Part shown: piece after piece, positions 38,141 to 49,209 of the stretch
Layout: every line of letters starts with the position of its first letter
Numbering within the stretch: position 1 is the stretch's first letter
DNA from: Syncephalis fuscata
Lineage: Eukaryota; Zoopagomycota; Zoopagomycetes; Zoopagales; Piptocephalidaceae
Reading direction: 5' to 3'
Length of the DNA: 64,000 nucleotides
Assembly: GCA_025786725.1 (NCBI GenBank)
Contig: JAHLTZ010000045.1
Span: 62,001-126,000 of the forward strand
Made by a program: the position numbers and the translations under genes
Notes under the pieces: model-generated
Seen by the model: the letters and a program-made list of their open reading frames with translations, nothing else
Databases searched by the model: none
What the model was told of the DNA's origin: nothing

Positions 38141-39001
38141 CTACAGTAGCAATATTACTAAAAAAAGAGCAAATTGATATGCATCTATTACGGCATAGAC
38201 CTTTATTAAAAAATTGCAATGTCACATTGATAAGCAGATTATTACACTGTGTATAAAATAGTACAACGTTATAAATGATGCATTACATTTGTCGACAAGA
38301 AAATTAATATTTTTGAATTCAATCGTCATTGCAATAAATTATTATGCCACTAGATTTATTTACACTTCGATCTCTTATACATGTTGTATTTTCCTATTGT
38401 ATTGGACACTTAATTGTAAGCTAGAACGCAACAAGTACCCCTCTTCTTACATTATGCTTATAATTTTTGTTATTATAAATGAAATACTTTCGCCATATGG
38501 TATGATTTTTATAAGCAGTGTAGTGTCTACATATTTACACTGTATCGATCATAAATCAACATATGATCTAAAAACTTGCCAATCCTTGTCCCTATCAATG
38601 CCACAACACGCCCAGCTGTTAAATGTTATGGAATCTTACGGTATTTAATTTAAATATAACATAGTTCAATTGAAGCGTCTAACACTGTTATTTATTATAG
38701 GTACACGCACCAAAAACTGTTAAAGATCCAATACAAGCTACAGCAGGGCGGACAGTGAAATTGGAACTTGGTATTGGCATTCAAATTATATCTTCCATGT
38801 CAGTCTGGAGCGTATATTGAATCATTATTGGTTCAGTGTTTGTCACAGGTTATTGCTGATAAGCTATAGCTGGTGCTTGTGACTCCAAAGGCAGGCGCTT
38901 GACGTTGGCGTTCACATAAACCAAAACGATTCGTTGCTTCGCTTTTCTTTTTGCTATTATTTCACGCCTTGTCTACAAGATTTATATGTCACAACAACAA
39001 C

Positions 39002-39774
39002 ATGCTTGCCTATTACTATAACGCGGACACCAATGAAGACCAACGTGGTGAGCACCAATATGTGCCTTCACGTCCCGTCACCATTGAACAGCTTAAAAGC
39101 GTCGGTGTGCTTTATTGGCGACTAGATTCCAGGGACCATATGGAAAAACTGGAAACCATTACTAAAGAACGTGCCTATAGCAATCGCGACGAGGTATGCT
39201 TAAATACATCTTATAAATACCAAATACATTAACATTATTATTATTATTATTATTATTATTGATTTCTTTAAGATTGTCATCTCCCCAGATCGTTTGCCAG
39301 ATTACGAGGAAAAGATTAAAATGTTCTTTAAAGAGCAAGTATTATTTATTGATAAACACATAAAATGTTAATCAAGCTATTTCCATTTAGACATTTGCAT
39401 GAAGATGAAGAAATTCGTTTATTCTAGATGGATCAGGTTATTTCGATGTTCGTGATAAAGACGATGAATGGATTCGTATCTATATGGAACGCGGCGACCT
39501 TATTGTGCTACCAGCCGGTATCTATCATCGTTTTACCCTTGATAATACCAACTTTATTCATGCTATGCGCTTGTTTAAAGATGTATGTATTCTAATGCTA
39601 TAATTTATTGGAATACAACTAACACGTGTGTTATTAATTAATAGGAACCAAAATGGACAGCAATTAATCGGTAACTAATATCGTCTGTGCTAATATGATA
39701 CTAATAGATTTAACAGACCTGTAGCTGACGAAAACACTTTTCGTGTAGAGTATTTGCGCACAATTCACACATAG
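39002..39774 (+). CDS. ADI1: Acireductone dioxygenase
   Basis: This is a cupin metalloenzyme of the methionine salvage pathway that oxidises acireductone, acting in cytosol and nucleus. There are five exons: 39002-39193, 39273-39338, 39391-39582, 39645-39670 and 39717-39774. The metal ligands are visible as HLHEDEE (His, His, Glu) and the later histidine in AGIYHRF. The family signatures [10 protein letters not shown] and EPKWTAINR are present. Predicted length is about 177 residues, usual for the family. The frame is broken at 39420, where CGTTTATTC must be CGTTTTATTC to read EEIRFILDG, and a one-base misfit sits at the exon 2/3 junction. Both look like sequencing errors. FKBP starts only 58 bp downstream on the same strand. 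Confidence 0.93.
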
Positions 39775-39832
39775 TCGTAATAAATTGTTATTTGTCCTAT
39801 TTCTTTTGCTTTTACTCTATTTGCTTTTCACA

Positions 39833-40822
39833 ATGACTGAACCACAACGTCACTGGACGCAGGAACAGCTTGTTTCCGACGCAGTATCCAAAAAGATATT
39901 GTTACTTGGTTGCATGAACAAGCATCTAACGATGTAAGCTGCTTAAAGACAACATTCTACGTGACGCTTAACTTTGTCCAAGTTTTTAGTATTGCGTAAA
40001 CTTAATGGACAAGTAAAGAACGTAGCAAAGACTCAGAGCAAAGACGCACTGATTGCTGCTTACGAAGCGCTGTTTGTAGAAAAGGCATTTCGGTAAATCA
40101 GCGTACTTTGATTGTCAAGTAAGATCTAACCAGAGATTTGTATCCGCAACAGAGCAACAGACGAAACGCCGGCCGCTAAAGCCAAAAAGGCTGAGCCCAA
40201 ACCCGATACTGCTGCCGCTAATGATGCCGCTGCATCTATCACAGCTGTTGAGGAAGAACAAGGACCTCCCAAATACACCAAAGCCATACTGAAGAAGGGC
40301 GATCGAGTTAACTTTCCTAAAAAAAATGAGCTTGTATCAGTTTGGTAGGTAACGTTATAGCAGCAATAATAATAGATTAAATATTTTATCAATCATTGTA
40401 ATATCTATCACTATTATTTGTTATTAATATAGGTATAAAGGCACATTAGAGAATGGCACAGTATTTGACACAAATACAGAAAAGAAGCGAGGAAAAAAGC
40501 CTATTCCATTGAAGTTTAAAGGTTTGTAACGCTTCTGTCTTAATATACAATTTAGAATTAACACACCACACAACCATCCAGTTGGTACAGGCCGTGTCAT
40601 TCGCGGATGGGATGAAGCATTGCTTACAATGTCCAAGGGCGAAAAGGCTCAATTAACCATCGAACCTGAATGGGCTTATGGCAAAAAGGGTGCGCCTGAT
40701 GCAGGGTAAGTTACATTTAATATAAAACGTAAAAATATCTTATATTGTTGTATACTTGTGTTTGTAGCATTGGTCCAAATCAACGGCTTATTTTTGAAGT
40801 AGAACTAGTTTCTATTGAATAA
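39833..40822 (+). CDS. FKBP25-type peptidyl-prolyl isomerase
   Basis: It resembles animal FKBP3/FKBP25, a nuclear prolyl isomerase that binds nucleic acid. The N-terminal helical (BTHB-like) domain is visible (HWTQEQL ... DIVTWLHEQ ... KNVAKTQSKD). A Lys/Ala/Asp linker follows, then a complete FKBP_C domain (GPPKYTKAILKKGD, TVFDTN, VIRGWDEALLTMSKGEKA, EPEWAYGKKG, ending VELVSIE). Exons: 39833-39933, 39983-40092, about 40134-40344, 40433-40521, 40582-40705 and 40768-40822. One A appears to be missing in the A-run near 39890, and the second intron's junction is off by one base. FKBPs with this N-terminal domain are best known from animals. Confidence 0.88.
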
Positions 40823-40935
40823 TGCTAATAACGCTTTTATTTCAACTAATAAAAAACATTTACCATTTACTTTTTACTTTTTATTTTTTATTTCACGTCG
40901 TATCATTTTAAACTAAATACATTCTACTTAACACA

Positions 40936-42310
40936 ATGAATCAGCCACAGAAGCGTCGTCCTTTGGGATTGAAAAAGGCGTCAGAAAGTAAAAAAGCCAA
41001 GCAGGCTGAAGAGAACCAGGAAGAACAGACGGTGTGGCTGCAAGGCGGTGAAGAAGCCGACGACGAAGTGAGTGAAGCAGCGGTTCTTTTGAAAAATGCT
41101 GTTGCAATGTTAGGTAGGTTCGACTATAGTTTGTTAAATAGCTTTATAGTAACTATTTTATAATTATTCATATACGATAGCGGATGACCCAGATAGAGCA
41201 CAACTACTATTGCAAGGCACAGTCCATGAATGTGATCGTATTTTAAGAAACACAACGGATGCATCCCCACTTCCAGGTCGTTTCTATGCCACCTATGCAC
41301 TGGCGCTGTGTGAACTTGGAGAGCTGTGCGCCAGTGACTCAATCGAAGAGTCCATTGGTTTCTTACAATTGGCGGATGATTTTGCGCAACAAGGGCAAGA
41401 TATGACCGAGAACCAAGATACAGTGGATATCTATGAAACGTGTATTGCTAGTGGGCGTGTATCGCTTTCTCAAGTAAGCTAAATTGAAAATAAAACCATT
41501 GCAGATAGCTCACTAAATGTATAGGCACGTATAATTCTTTATCAAGCTGAACAGGAAAATGAACAGGGTTCAAATGATACGATTCCAGATGAACAATTGA
41601 ATAATATTGACCAACTAGTTCAAAAAGCACATCAATACTTTACACAAGCCATAGAAGTAAAGGCTAAAACAAAAGATACGAATCCAACCGACTATACTGA
41701 TGCAATACAACTAGCTGGTAGTCTACTGCAAACTCACGCAGACTTGCGAGATGATTGGAAAGGTCGCAATCAATGGAATACTTTGGCAATTACGCTATTT
41801 AAGACCATTGGTAAGCCAAGCTTATAAGTATTTATTTGATTAATATAACCATTCAATAGAAACGAGTGAGGGTACAGCCTTAATTTGTCAAAGTATAGGT
41901 GCAGCATTTATGTCACAAGCAAACTGGTGGCTAGAACGTCAAGACGACGACGATGAAGACGATGAAGACGATGAAGCCGCTAGTGATAAAGACAAGTCAG
42001 ATGTTGGTAAAATAGTTGAATTACTTCATAAAGCCGAAGCGAACTTTACACAAGCCAAACAATGGGCCGAAAAAGTCCAGAATCCATAACAACTGGCTCT
42101 ATACTTGTACAATTGGCAGAATGTAGCATTAATCTTGGCAATGTTGCGGATACTGAAAATGATGAAGCAGCATGCTACACACGTGCAGCTGAATATCTTC
42201 AACAAGCCATTGGTTCTGGATATTCTTTACCAGAACAACTATCTGCATTCCTAAAAGAATGGAATATGGATAGTGGTGATGATGATGATGATGAAAGTAT
42301 GAGTGAATAA
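40936..42310 (+). CDS. ETT1: Enhancer of translation termination 1 (ETT1/NRO1 family)
   Basis: A fungal TPR-like all-helical protein. Yeast Ett1 supports translation termination; fission yeast Nro1 controls the prolyl hydroxylase Ofd1. The start KRRPLGLKKASESKKAK is the family's N-terminal signature. Exons: 40936-41113, 41181-41473, 41525-41810 and 41860-42310, giving about 402 residues. An acidic run of Asp/Glu sits near residue 285, and the C-terminus ends in Asp-rich SGDDDDDESMSE. The last exon needs one extra A in the A-run near 42070 to stay open; it then reads AEKSPESITTGS, so this is a probable base-call error. It lies 113 bp downstream of the FKBP gene. Confidence 0.85.
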
Positions 42311-42760
42311 ACCATTTTTATCATATTAATTGACTATTTTCATTTATTTATTTCAATATACATTATGTATTGTAATTTAGCTAATTTTCTTTTTTATTTC
42401 TATATTATATTATATATTATTTTGGTATTTTTATTTAATTTACATCTTTTATTTATGTTTAAACAATAAAAAACAGTTTTTACATGGCGACTAACCTTGA
42501 TAACATAAATTTAGTTGCTGTTATCTTTATGCCACTAGATAGTTAATACTAGTGTATAATAAGGTTAACTTAGATAATAAATTCATAATAACTATAAGCA
42601 GACCTTTTCCAGATATGGATTAAGTAGACTATGGCCAATGTTCCGTGTTTATCGCTTGCCATCACACTTACACACTTCGTCATCACTCATTACTACTCTT
42701 TTACCTTACTACTTTTGCGTGGTTTATTCTTTACTAGCGTCGGTCGACTTCATCCACACG

Positions 42761-44409
42761 ATGGATGCATCTAAAACTTTAGTTGTTGATAATGGTACTG
42801 GTGTAAGTGCTAACCTACATACTTTAACGACATTGGTTAACACGTCTATACGTGCATACACGCACCACCTACTACGCCCTGCTTGTTTCGAGCTAGTTTG
42901 CCAAGGTAGGCTATGCCGGCTCTAACTTTCCCGAATTCGTCTTTCCGTCTGTCGTGGGCCGTCCTATTATTCGTGCTGAAGAGAAAATTGGCAATGTCGA
43001 GGTGAAGGATATTATGGTGGGCGATGAAGCTGCCGCCTTGCGTAGTATTCTCCAAATGTCATATCCAATGGAAAATGGCATTGTTAAGAACTGGGAAGAT
43101 ATGTGCCATGTATGGGATTATACATTTAATGAAAAACTACGTATCGACCCAAAGGATAGTAAGATTTTATTGACCGAACCACCAATGAACCCGCTAAAGA
43201 ATCGCGAGAAAATGGCCGAGGTTATGTTTGAAGAGTATGGATTCCAGGGCATTTATGTGGCAATTCAAGCTGTATTGACCCTTTATGCTCAAGGTAAGCC
43301 ATTAGATAATGGCATTAATTGTGATCTTGTTCTAATAATAACAATTAAGGTTTATTAACGGGTGTGGTAATTGACTCTGGTGATGGTGTGACGCATATTG
43401 TGCCGGTCTACGATGGATTTTCTATGCCGCATCTTACGCGGCGACTTGATGTAGCGGGAAGAAGCGTAACACGCTATTTGATTAAGCTGCTATTGTTGCG
43501 CGGATATGCCTTTAATCGAACGGCTGATTTCGAAACTGTTCGTCAAATTAAGGAGAAGTTATGCTATGTTAGGTGAGTAACATAGAAAATAAATAAACAA
43601 ATAAATAAGCTATAGCATCAACGAACTACTTTATCTAGTTACGATCTTGACCTTGATCAAAAGCTGGCCAACGAAACTACTGTACTAGTAGAGAATTACA
43701 CAGTAAGTTTATCTATGTTGTTATTTATATATAAATACTAAATATGGGTATAGCTGCCAGATGGTCGAGTTATTAAAGTTGGATCTGAGCGATTTGAAGC
43801 ACCTGAATGTTTGTTCCAACCTGAACTAGTTGATATCGAATCAGTGGGCATGGCCGGTAAGTCAATTGTAACAAATAGGGGACATAATTATAATAACTGT
43901 ATATAATATATAATACAGAGCTATTGTATAACACCATTCAAACTGCCGATATTGATATTCGATCTGAATTGTATAAGCATATTGTTCTTTCTGGGGGTTC
44001 TACAATGTATCCAGGTCTACCCAGTCGATTAGAAAAGGAAATTAAACAACTATATCTTACTCGTACACTTGATGGAGATATTGAGCGTCTTAAAGTAGGT
44101 TATTTATATATATATATATATATAGAACGAGTATATTGATTAATATGATGTCATGATCATTTTTTTACTTATTAGAAATTCAAGGTACATATTGAAGATC
44201 CACCACGTCGTAAACATATGGTATTCCTTGGTGGTGCCGTATTAGCCGATATTATGAAAGATAAAGATACTTTTTGGGTTACGCGACAGGAATGGCAGGA
44301 ACAAGGGATACGAGCACTGGTAAGCACAAAAGCAATCAATAATAATAACAACAATACAATTAACACAATGAATACAATTTTTTAGGATAAACTCAGTCAC
44401 AAAGCTTAA
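42761..44409 (+). CDS. ARP2: Actin-related protein 2
   Basis: Subunit of the Arp2/3 complex that nucleates branched actin at endocytic patches. Eight exons (42761-42802, 42897-43293, 43350-43572, 43639-43702, 43754-43856, 43919-44094, 44176-44319, 44386-44409) sum to 1,173 nt, or 390 residues, matching Arp2 length. Arp2-type sequence includes [40 protein letters not shown], the second phosphate loop [14 protein letters not shown] and [18 protein letters not shown]. All junctions are GT-AG and in frame, with no frame break. It serves as a control showing that not every gene here carries errors. Confidence 0.97.
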
Positions 44410-44589
44410 TTAATATGGTTATCATTATCCTAACTGCCACTAATACTAATGGTATTAACAACAGTAACATTAGTCAAGGTAAATGTGGATCATGCCAGTT
44501 GTCCACTCATCACTCATCATTATCATCCGTAGAGCGAATAAAGTGCTTTCAAATTATTTCATATAAATTGGATTTATAAATAATCTATT

Positions 44590-44830
44590 AGTATTCTGGA
44601 GATACTTCCCTTTGAGTCCCTATCCTTAAAACGGGACAAAAAATTCATAGCTTGAACAATAAACCGTCAATCAGTTTTTACTACTGAGAAGTGGTTTGTT
44701 GTAGTGCTACATCAACTCCAATTAAATTAATTAGAAAATTAATCAACACAATTTCCAATATCCGATATCAGTGTTAATAAATGTTAAATAGTATTTCATG
44801 TTACTTACAATAGAATATTACATTTAATTA
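44590..44830 (+). repeat. Dispersed repeat module R1, copy 2
   Basis: Same orientation and landmarks as 37195-37430 (CAATAAACCGTCAATCAG, TATCAGTGTTAATAAATGTT). Diverged by substitutions and small indels. Confidence 0.7.
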
Positions 44831-45691
44831 TGATGTTGATGCAACAGTGTCAGTTTGATTTCTTATACTAATAGATGGTAAGAAATCAGAAGGCCTTGGT
44901 TCACCACTGGCCATTGTACTGAATATACTGTGCATGTTTCTGCTGGCATTAACATCGCACTATTTATTCATTCATATAAACTATTGGTCTATTGCTTCAT
45001 CGTCTAGAATATGACTATGTTTCATTATTTTAATAACGACGCTTTCTATGGCTACACTTGTCTTTAAGAAACATTGGCTTTGATTGTATTTCCTACTACA
45101 CTCAGTAATTTATTGGTAGTATGTTTTATAGCAACAACTTTAGTATTAAATGGCTTTAATGTTTCTATTGTACTTTGACTCCCGCATTTTATTTATCCAT
45201 TTCGTCATCTTTTCCTATCGCTATCTTGTTGTTCTATTCAGTAATATATTATGTGATAATGTTGAATATAACAATATAAATAGCATGCGTATTTGAGCAT
45301 CAATAAAAATGTTATTCAATTTCTGGTTTTTATTTCTCTTATTTCACATTAACATTTGTTCAAGTAGCATCAACGGCATGCCGTATATTCTGGTTACAAC
45401 TGCCGCCACAAGATATTCATGGTGAAGACACTCAATCTATCATTATTGCATATGGTGGAGGTAATTTGCTTGATCAATGGTCGACAAATAAACTGCGCCT
45501 ACCAAGTTGATATCAAAAATGCTCAAGAAAATGGTGAACATCAGAAATGCTAATTATTCTACCTTTTGTCACCATAGGCGAGTATCTTACAGCGTAAATG
45601 TGCCCAAAATGCAACATTAGAAGATTGTAAAATAGAACAGACCATTTAGATGCAAGAAACCACACTGTGCATAGTAACAACAATAACAGCT

Positions 45692-45772
45692 GCGGAACGA
45701 TATGGAATTGCAATCAATGGCTTTTATTAATATTTGATCAACCTTTCTACACATGGCCAACAACAACAATGA
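45692..45772 (-). repeat. Dispersed repeat module R4, copy 2 (inverted)
   Basis: Reverse complement of 35248-35333, including CTTTCTACACATGGCC on the plus strand. Confidence 0.65.
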
Positions 45773-45824
45773 TCAACCTCAAACATTTCAATGGAATCAA
45801 ATAGTATGTTACATTATTTATTTA

Positions 45825-46010
45825 AATGTTTAAAATAGCAGCTAGTGATACAATGCTCCGTTACATTTTATTTTATGAAAATGGTAATGTAATGTACTAA
45901 CATTAGTGTTTATTGTAGATGGTCATTTAAACGTAATTCAACTATTCAAATCATTACAATTGATTGAGTAAAAAGATTTGCTGCTTTGGGGATTAGAGTA
46001 GATAGTCAAT
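45825..46010 (+). repeat. Dispersed repeat module R2, copy 2
   Basis: Matches 37780-37965 and 47055-47235. It contains AAATGTTTAAAATAGCAG and AAAAAGATTTGCTGC. Confidence 0.7.
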
Positions 46011-46500
46011 CAATAATAAATTTAAATTTAAATATCAAGTGAAAACGAAAAGTGTAATAAAATGAGTTCAAATGACAAATAATAATTTAAATATAAATAA
46101 ATTTAATCGACTTGTCAATTGTTCAAGTCTTTATAGTTAATCTCGTAAAATAAGCAATTTATTTGGCATTTTTGACAAACTTAATGTTCAGTTAATAAAT
46201 AAATAAATAAAGGTTACTTTGTTGTAATTTGTTACGTTTATGCAATAAAAATAGTAATTACATTAATTTAAGAATTGGTCAGGGTAGTCAGGGATTGAAA
46301 AAAGCTTAAATATTTTATTGATAATATTAGATGTCTTCTTATGTAGTGTTTTCTATGTAATGCCATATCAACACTTGGAACATTTAGTAGGTGAATTCTG
46401 CATTTTTATAATACAAAGAGCTGTATAATCATAATGATTATATTTTATGACACACTTTTTAAAAGCTGTGAAGTATGAATAATTATTTATATATAATTAA

Positions 46501-47015
46501 ATAGTGATCCACCAAGAGAGAAAGAAGGATGGTGTCCAGCAAGATTACAAACAGCTGACAAAATGCCACTTATTGTATTCAGCGATGCAGTGTTTGACAA
46601 GCAGAGCAATGTATACAAGGGCCATCGATCTGCTGTTGTCAACAGGTGCTGGCAAATGTTGAAACGACGAGAGCATCGTGGAGACCTTGTTGCCATTAAG
46701 ATTGATGAGAATCTTTCTCTCAGGTAAGTATTTAATATAATCACTATTTTATTTAACAATTTAACAATTTAATAGATTTGTCATGTCTGTAAGGAAAAAA
46801 GTCTGATAGAAAAGATTGCTGTAAATGGTCATACCCATCACACCACCTTAGTCTGCCAAAACTGCCAGGTGGTGTGGAATCGGTATGTCATGGCAAGCAA
46901 AAATGTTTTCCATATCGCCGAATCAATCTGGGATGGAAATGGCAGACCAGCTGAGTTTGCCAGACCATCTCAGGCCAGTACAATCATTGCAGAGAACGCG
47001 GGTTCGTCTCAATGA
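46501..47015 (+). pseudogene. Fanzor/TnpB-like nuclease C-terminal fragment, decayed
   Basis: The segment can be read in two blocks separated by an intron-like 46724-46775 (GTAAGT...AATAG). Block 1 reads MPLIVFSDAVF, KGHRSAVVNRCWQMLKRRE and VAIKIDENL. Block 2 reads ICHVCKEKSL, VCQNCQVVWNRYVMASKNV and IAESIWDGNGRP, ending in a stop. This order resembles the Fanzor/TnpB C-terminal half: a GDG-like block, a conserved I/V-D-E segment (RuvC-II), a CxxC...CxxC zinc finger, then the NRDVNAxKN motif of RuvC-III. Here the last motif reads NRYVMASKN, so the expected aspartate is tyrosine. The blocks are also out of phase by one base, and no N-terminal half is seen. In that family the protein is an RNA-guided DNA nuclease carried by transposons. 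This copy is almost certainly inactive. Confidence 0.5.
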
Positions 47016-47054
47016 GACTTTTCAGATTTTAAACGTAAGTTTTATTCAAATGTT

Positions 47055-47235
47055 TAAAATAGCAACTACTAATACAATGTTCTGTTACGTTTAATTATAT
47101 TTTATGGAAATGATACTGTTATTACACTACATTAATGTTTATTATAAATAATGATTTGAACACAAATTAATCGAATCAAATTACTACGATCGATTGCGTA
47201 AAATGATTTGCTACCCCAGGGGGATTAACATACAA
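47055..47235 (+). repeat. Dispersed repeat module R2, copy 3
   Basis: Matches 37780-37965 and 45825-46010. It starts 40 bp after the end of the Fanzor-like fragment and may be part of the same decayed element. Confidence 0.65.
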
Positions 47236-47510
47236 TTCAGTCAATATTTTATCGGCATTAATGGCATGAAATCTAACCGAATTCAGACCGGATGTTTATT
47301 AATTTTATTTCACAATATTAATAACACCTTCTTTCCTTTACTTTTTCTCCTTCTTGGCTATTCTTTCTTTCTTTCTCTTCTCATCTACCACTTTTGTTTT
47401 CAGATTTAACATCTACAATCAACTAGCATCTACAGAGTGCCGTTTTTATTGCTTTTGGTCGATAGAACGCACACCCACAAATATAAACATACAAAAAGTA
47501 TAATTATATC

Positions 47511-48256
47511 ATGCTTATCCAATATTGTCGTCCACGTCGACCTTTATTATGGCTATTTGTCATTACAGTAACTATTCTACTTATTGTGACCATTGTGTCA
47601 CTTAGTAGCCGTTCAAATAGTTCTATTGACCATTTCTCCAACTATCAGCAAGACCCGGCTGTTTCATCCGGCTGGTTTAGTGGTATCGATCTAGCTACAG
47701 GGAATGATTTCTGGTCACCAGCCATGACATCTGCTAATATAGGTGGTGGTGTTATTATGAGCGAGTTGGGTAATGCAACCATACGGTAAGTCAATAGAGT
47801 TGCATACTAAAGAGTTAATTAGTATAATCTAATACATGATTTATATTATTAATGTTATCAATATTACTATAGAGCTGAATTGGGACAATCAGCTGGCGTG
47901 TACTGCACACTATGGCATCTCGATTCCCCAAGCAGCCCACTGAAGATGAAAAGGGAGCACTACGCTCTTTTATCTATTTATTCGCTCGTCTTTATCCGTG
48001 TGGTCAATGTGCTAAGCATTTTCAACTCGTACTTAAGGAGCACCCGCCTGTAGTTGAGTCGCGATCAGAAGTGGCACAATGGGCCTGTAAAGTACATAAT
48101 GTCGTCAATAAGCGACTTGATAAACCAGTATTTGACTGCAGCACCGTTGAAACCCATTGGAAGTGTGGCTGTGCCGACGCAGATGGCGAAGACGGCAATG
48201 ATAATGAGACATCAACTGAGAAGAAGACAGTATCTGCAGTAGCAGCATTACTATAG
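47511..48256 (+). CDS. ERV2: ERV2-like FAD-linked sulfhydryl oxidase, membrane anchored
   Basis: Members of this family make disulfides, passing electrons from thiols to oxygen through FAD; the ERV2 type works in the secretory pathway. Exons 47511-47785 and 47873-48256 give about 219 residues. A single N-terminal membrane segment (LLWLFVITVTILLIVTIVSL) follows Arg-rich residues, fitting a type II signal anchor. The ERV domain has LHTMASRFPKQPT, the active-site YPCGQC, a conserved CKVHNVVNKRL helix and a late Cys pair (WKCGC). An early stop near 47893 disappears if GCTGG is GCTTGG, giving LGQSAWRVLHTM; this is probably a one-base dropout. ERV1 is less likely because of the membrane anchor. It converges with MOG1. 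Confidence 0.85.
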
Positions 48257-48382
48257 TATTATTTTGTATCTGCTTAGTGCACTTTTCTCTACAAGCCATT
48301 ATTTTATATTTTAATTTGTTTCTATATTACTGGAAATCTTTTAATTACTTTTATTATGTTTCTTATTATAATGGATGCATAT

Positions 48383-49209
48383 TTATTGAAATAGATTCCA
48401 ATTGATAATGTTAAACGACGATAAAAGCGTTTTAATATGCGTTTCGCCGGCCATTGCTGATGTATTAGCATCAATAGGACTGCTGTTATTGTTGTTGGAT
48501 TGTTGATTTATCGCACGACTACTACTTGTTGATCCAATGGCCACAGGTACATTGACAGTAACTAATATCTCGGTAGAGATGTGCCGTAGTCGAAGAACGG
48601 CCATAAAAATATCTACAGTATTTAAGGACGTACTTGTTTTTTCGCGGAATTTAGCCACTTGTTGCTGGCCAGCAAGTAAATAGCCGACGGTATCCGAACT
48701 ATATAGCGTTGTTACGTCATCAGTAGCGCATTGTTATTCAATAAATAGTATCGTATATGTGTCTTGGTCATTAATGACTATTTCTATTCAGTATACTTAC
48801 GGAAGATGTGGTAGATCAGCTGTTGTTAATGATACTAAATTAATAATTTGTGTTTCTGGTGATTCATTATGTTGGGCAATTTGTTCAAAATGAAATCTAT
48901 TAAATATTAAATGTTAATTAAAGTAAAATTAATATGGTTTATAATTAATTACTTGGCACACTCATTATCTGGGACATCTTCATCTAATTCAAGCAACTCA
49001 ACAATAATGCTTTCTTCTGTTTCGGTAGCTGCAAAAACCTCTTGGTTATCAGGCACTTCACGAAATTGACTAGTTAGTAAAAATTAGTATTTGTATAATA
49101 AATAATCATTATTCTATTCTATTTACTACCTAACGTCACTAAAAGTACTGGGAATGACCGCTTCGATAGCCCCACCAAATAAAGCACGTTTTATTACAGC
49201 GTCTGTCAT
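48383..49209 (-). CDS. MOG1: MOG1 / RANGRF-like nuclear import factor
   Basis: Mog1 binds the GTPase Ran and promotes nucleotide release in nuclear import. Exon 1 (49130-49209) reads MTDAVIKRALFGGAIEAVIP. Exon 2 (48953-49069) reads SQFREVPDNQEVF and SIIVELLELDEDV. Exon 3 (48801-48896) starts at FHFEQIAQHNES. The last exon (48383 to about 48760) contains VGYLLAGQQQVAKFREK and LRLRHISTEILVTVNVP. LFGGA, VPDNQEVF, the ELLE segment and the final V-N-x-P are family signatures. The junction into the last exon could not be resolved in frame, and one or two base errors are likely there. About 45 residues after the VNVP motif, rich in Asn and Ser, extend past the usual end. Confidence 0.83.

Larger units (their letters stand above)
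36840..39001. other. AT-rich repeat island
   Basis: This contains the R1, MITE-like and R2 repeats listed separately. A 119-codon frame at 38289-38648 (+) lacks an ATG at its start and was not accepted as a gene. The last 100-200 bases should hold the ADI1 promoter. Confidence 0.55.
44410..46500. other. Gene-poor repeat island
   Basis: No gene is supported. It contains repeat modules R1 (44590-44830), a short match to 35125-35150 near 45172, R4 in inverted orientation (45692-45772) and R2 (45825-46010). The rest is AT-rich. Confidence 0.6.

Noticed and set aside
38289-38648. 119-codon plus-strand frame in an AT-rich island
   Set aside because: There is no ATG at its start, composition is Ile/Tyr-rich as expected for AT-rich DNA, and I recognise no homology. 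The C-terminal third looks slightly protein-like, so a decayed gene fragment is possible.
45360-45720. Short protein-like stretches (for example IFWLQLPPQDIHGED) upstream of the Fanzor-like fragment
   Set aside because: Stops and frame changes are frequent, part of the stretch is repeat R4 in inverted orientation, and no link to the nuclease family could be shown.
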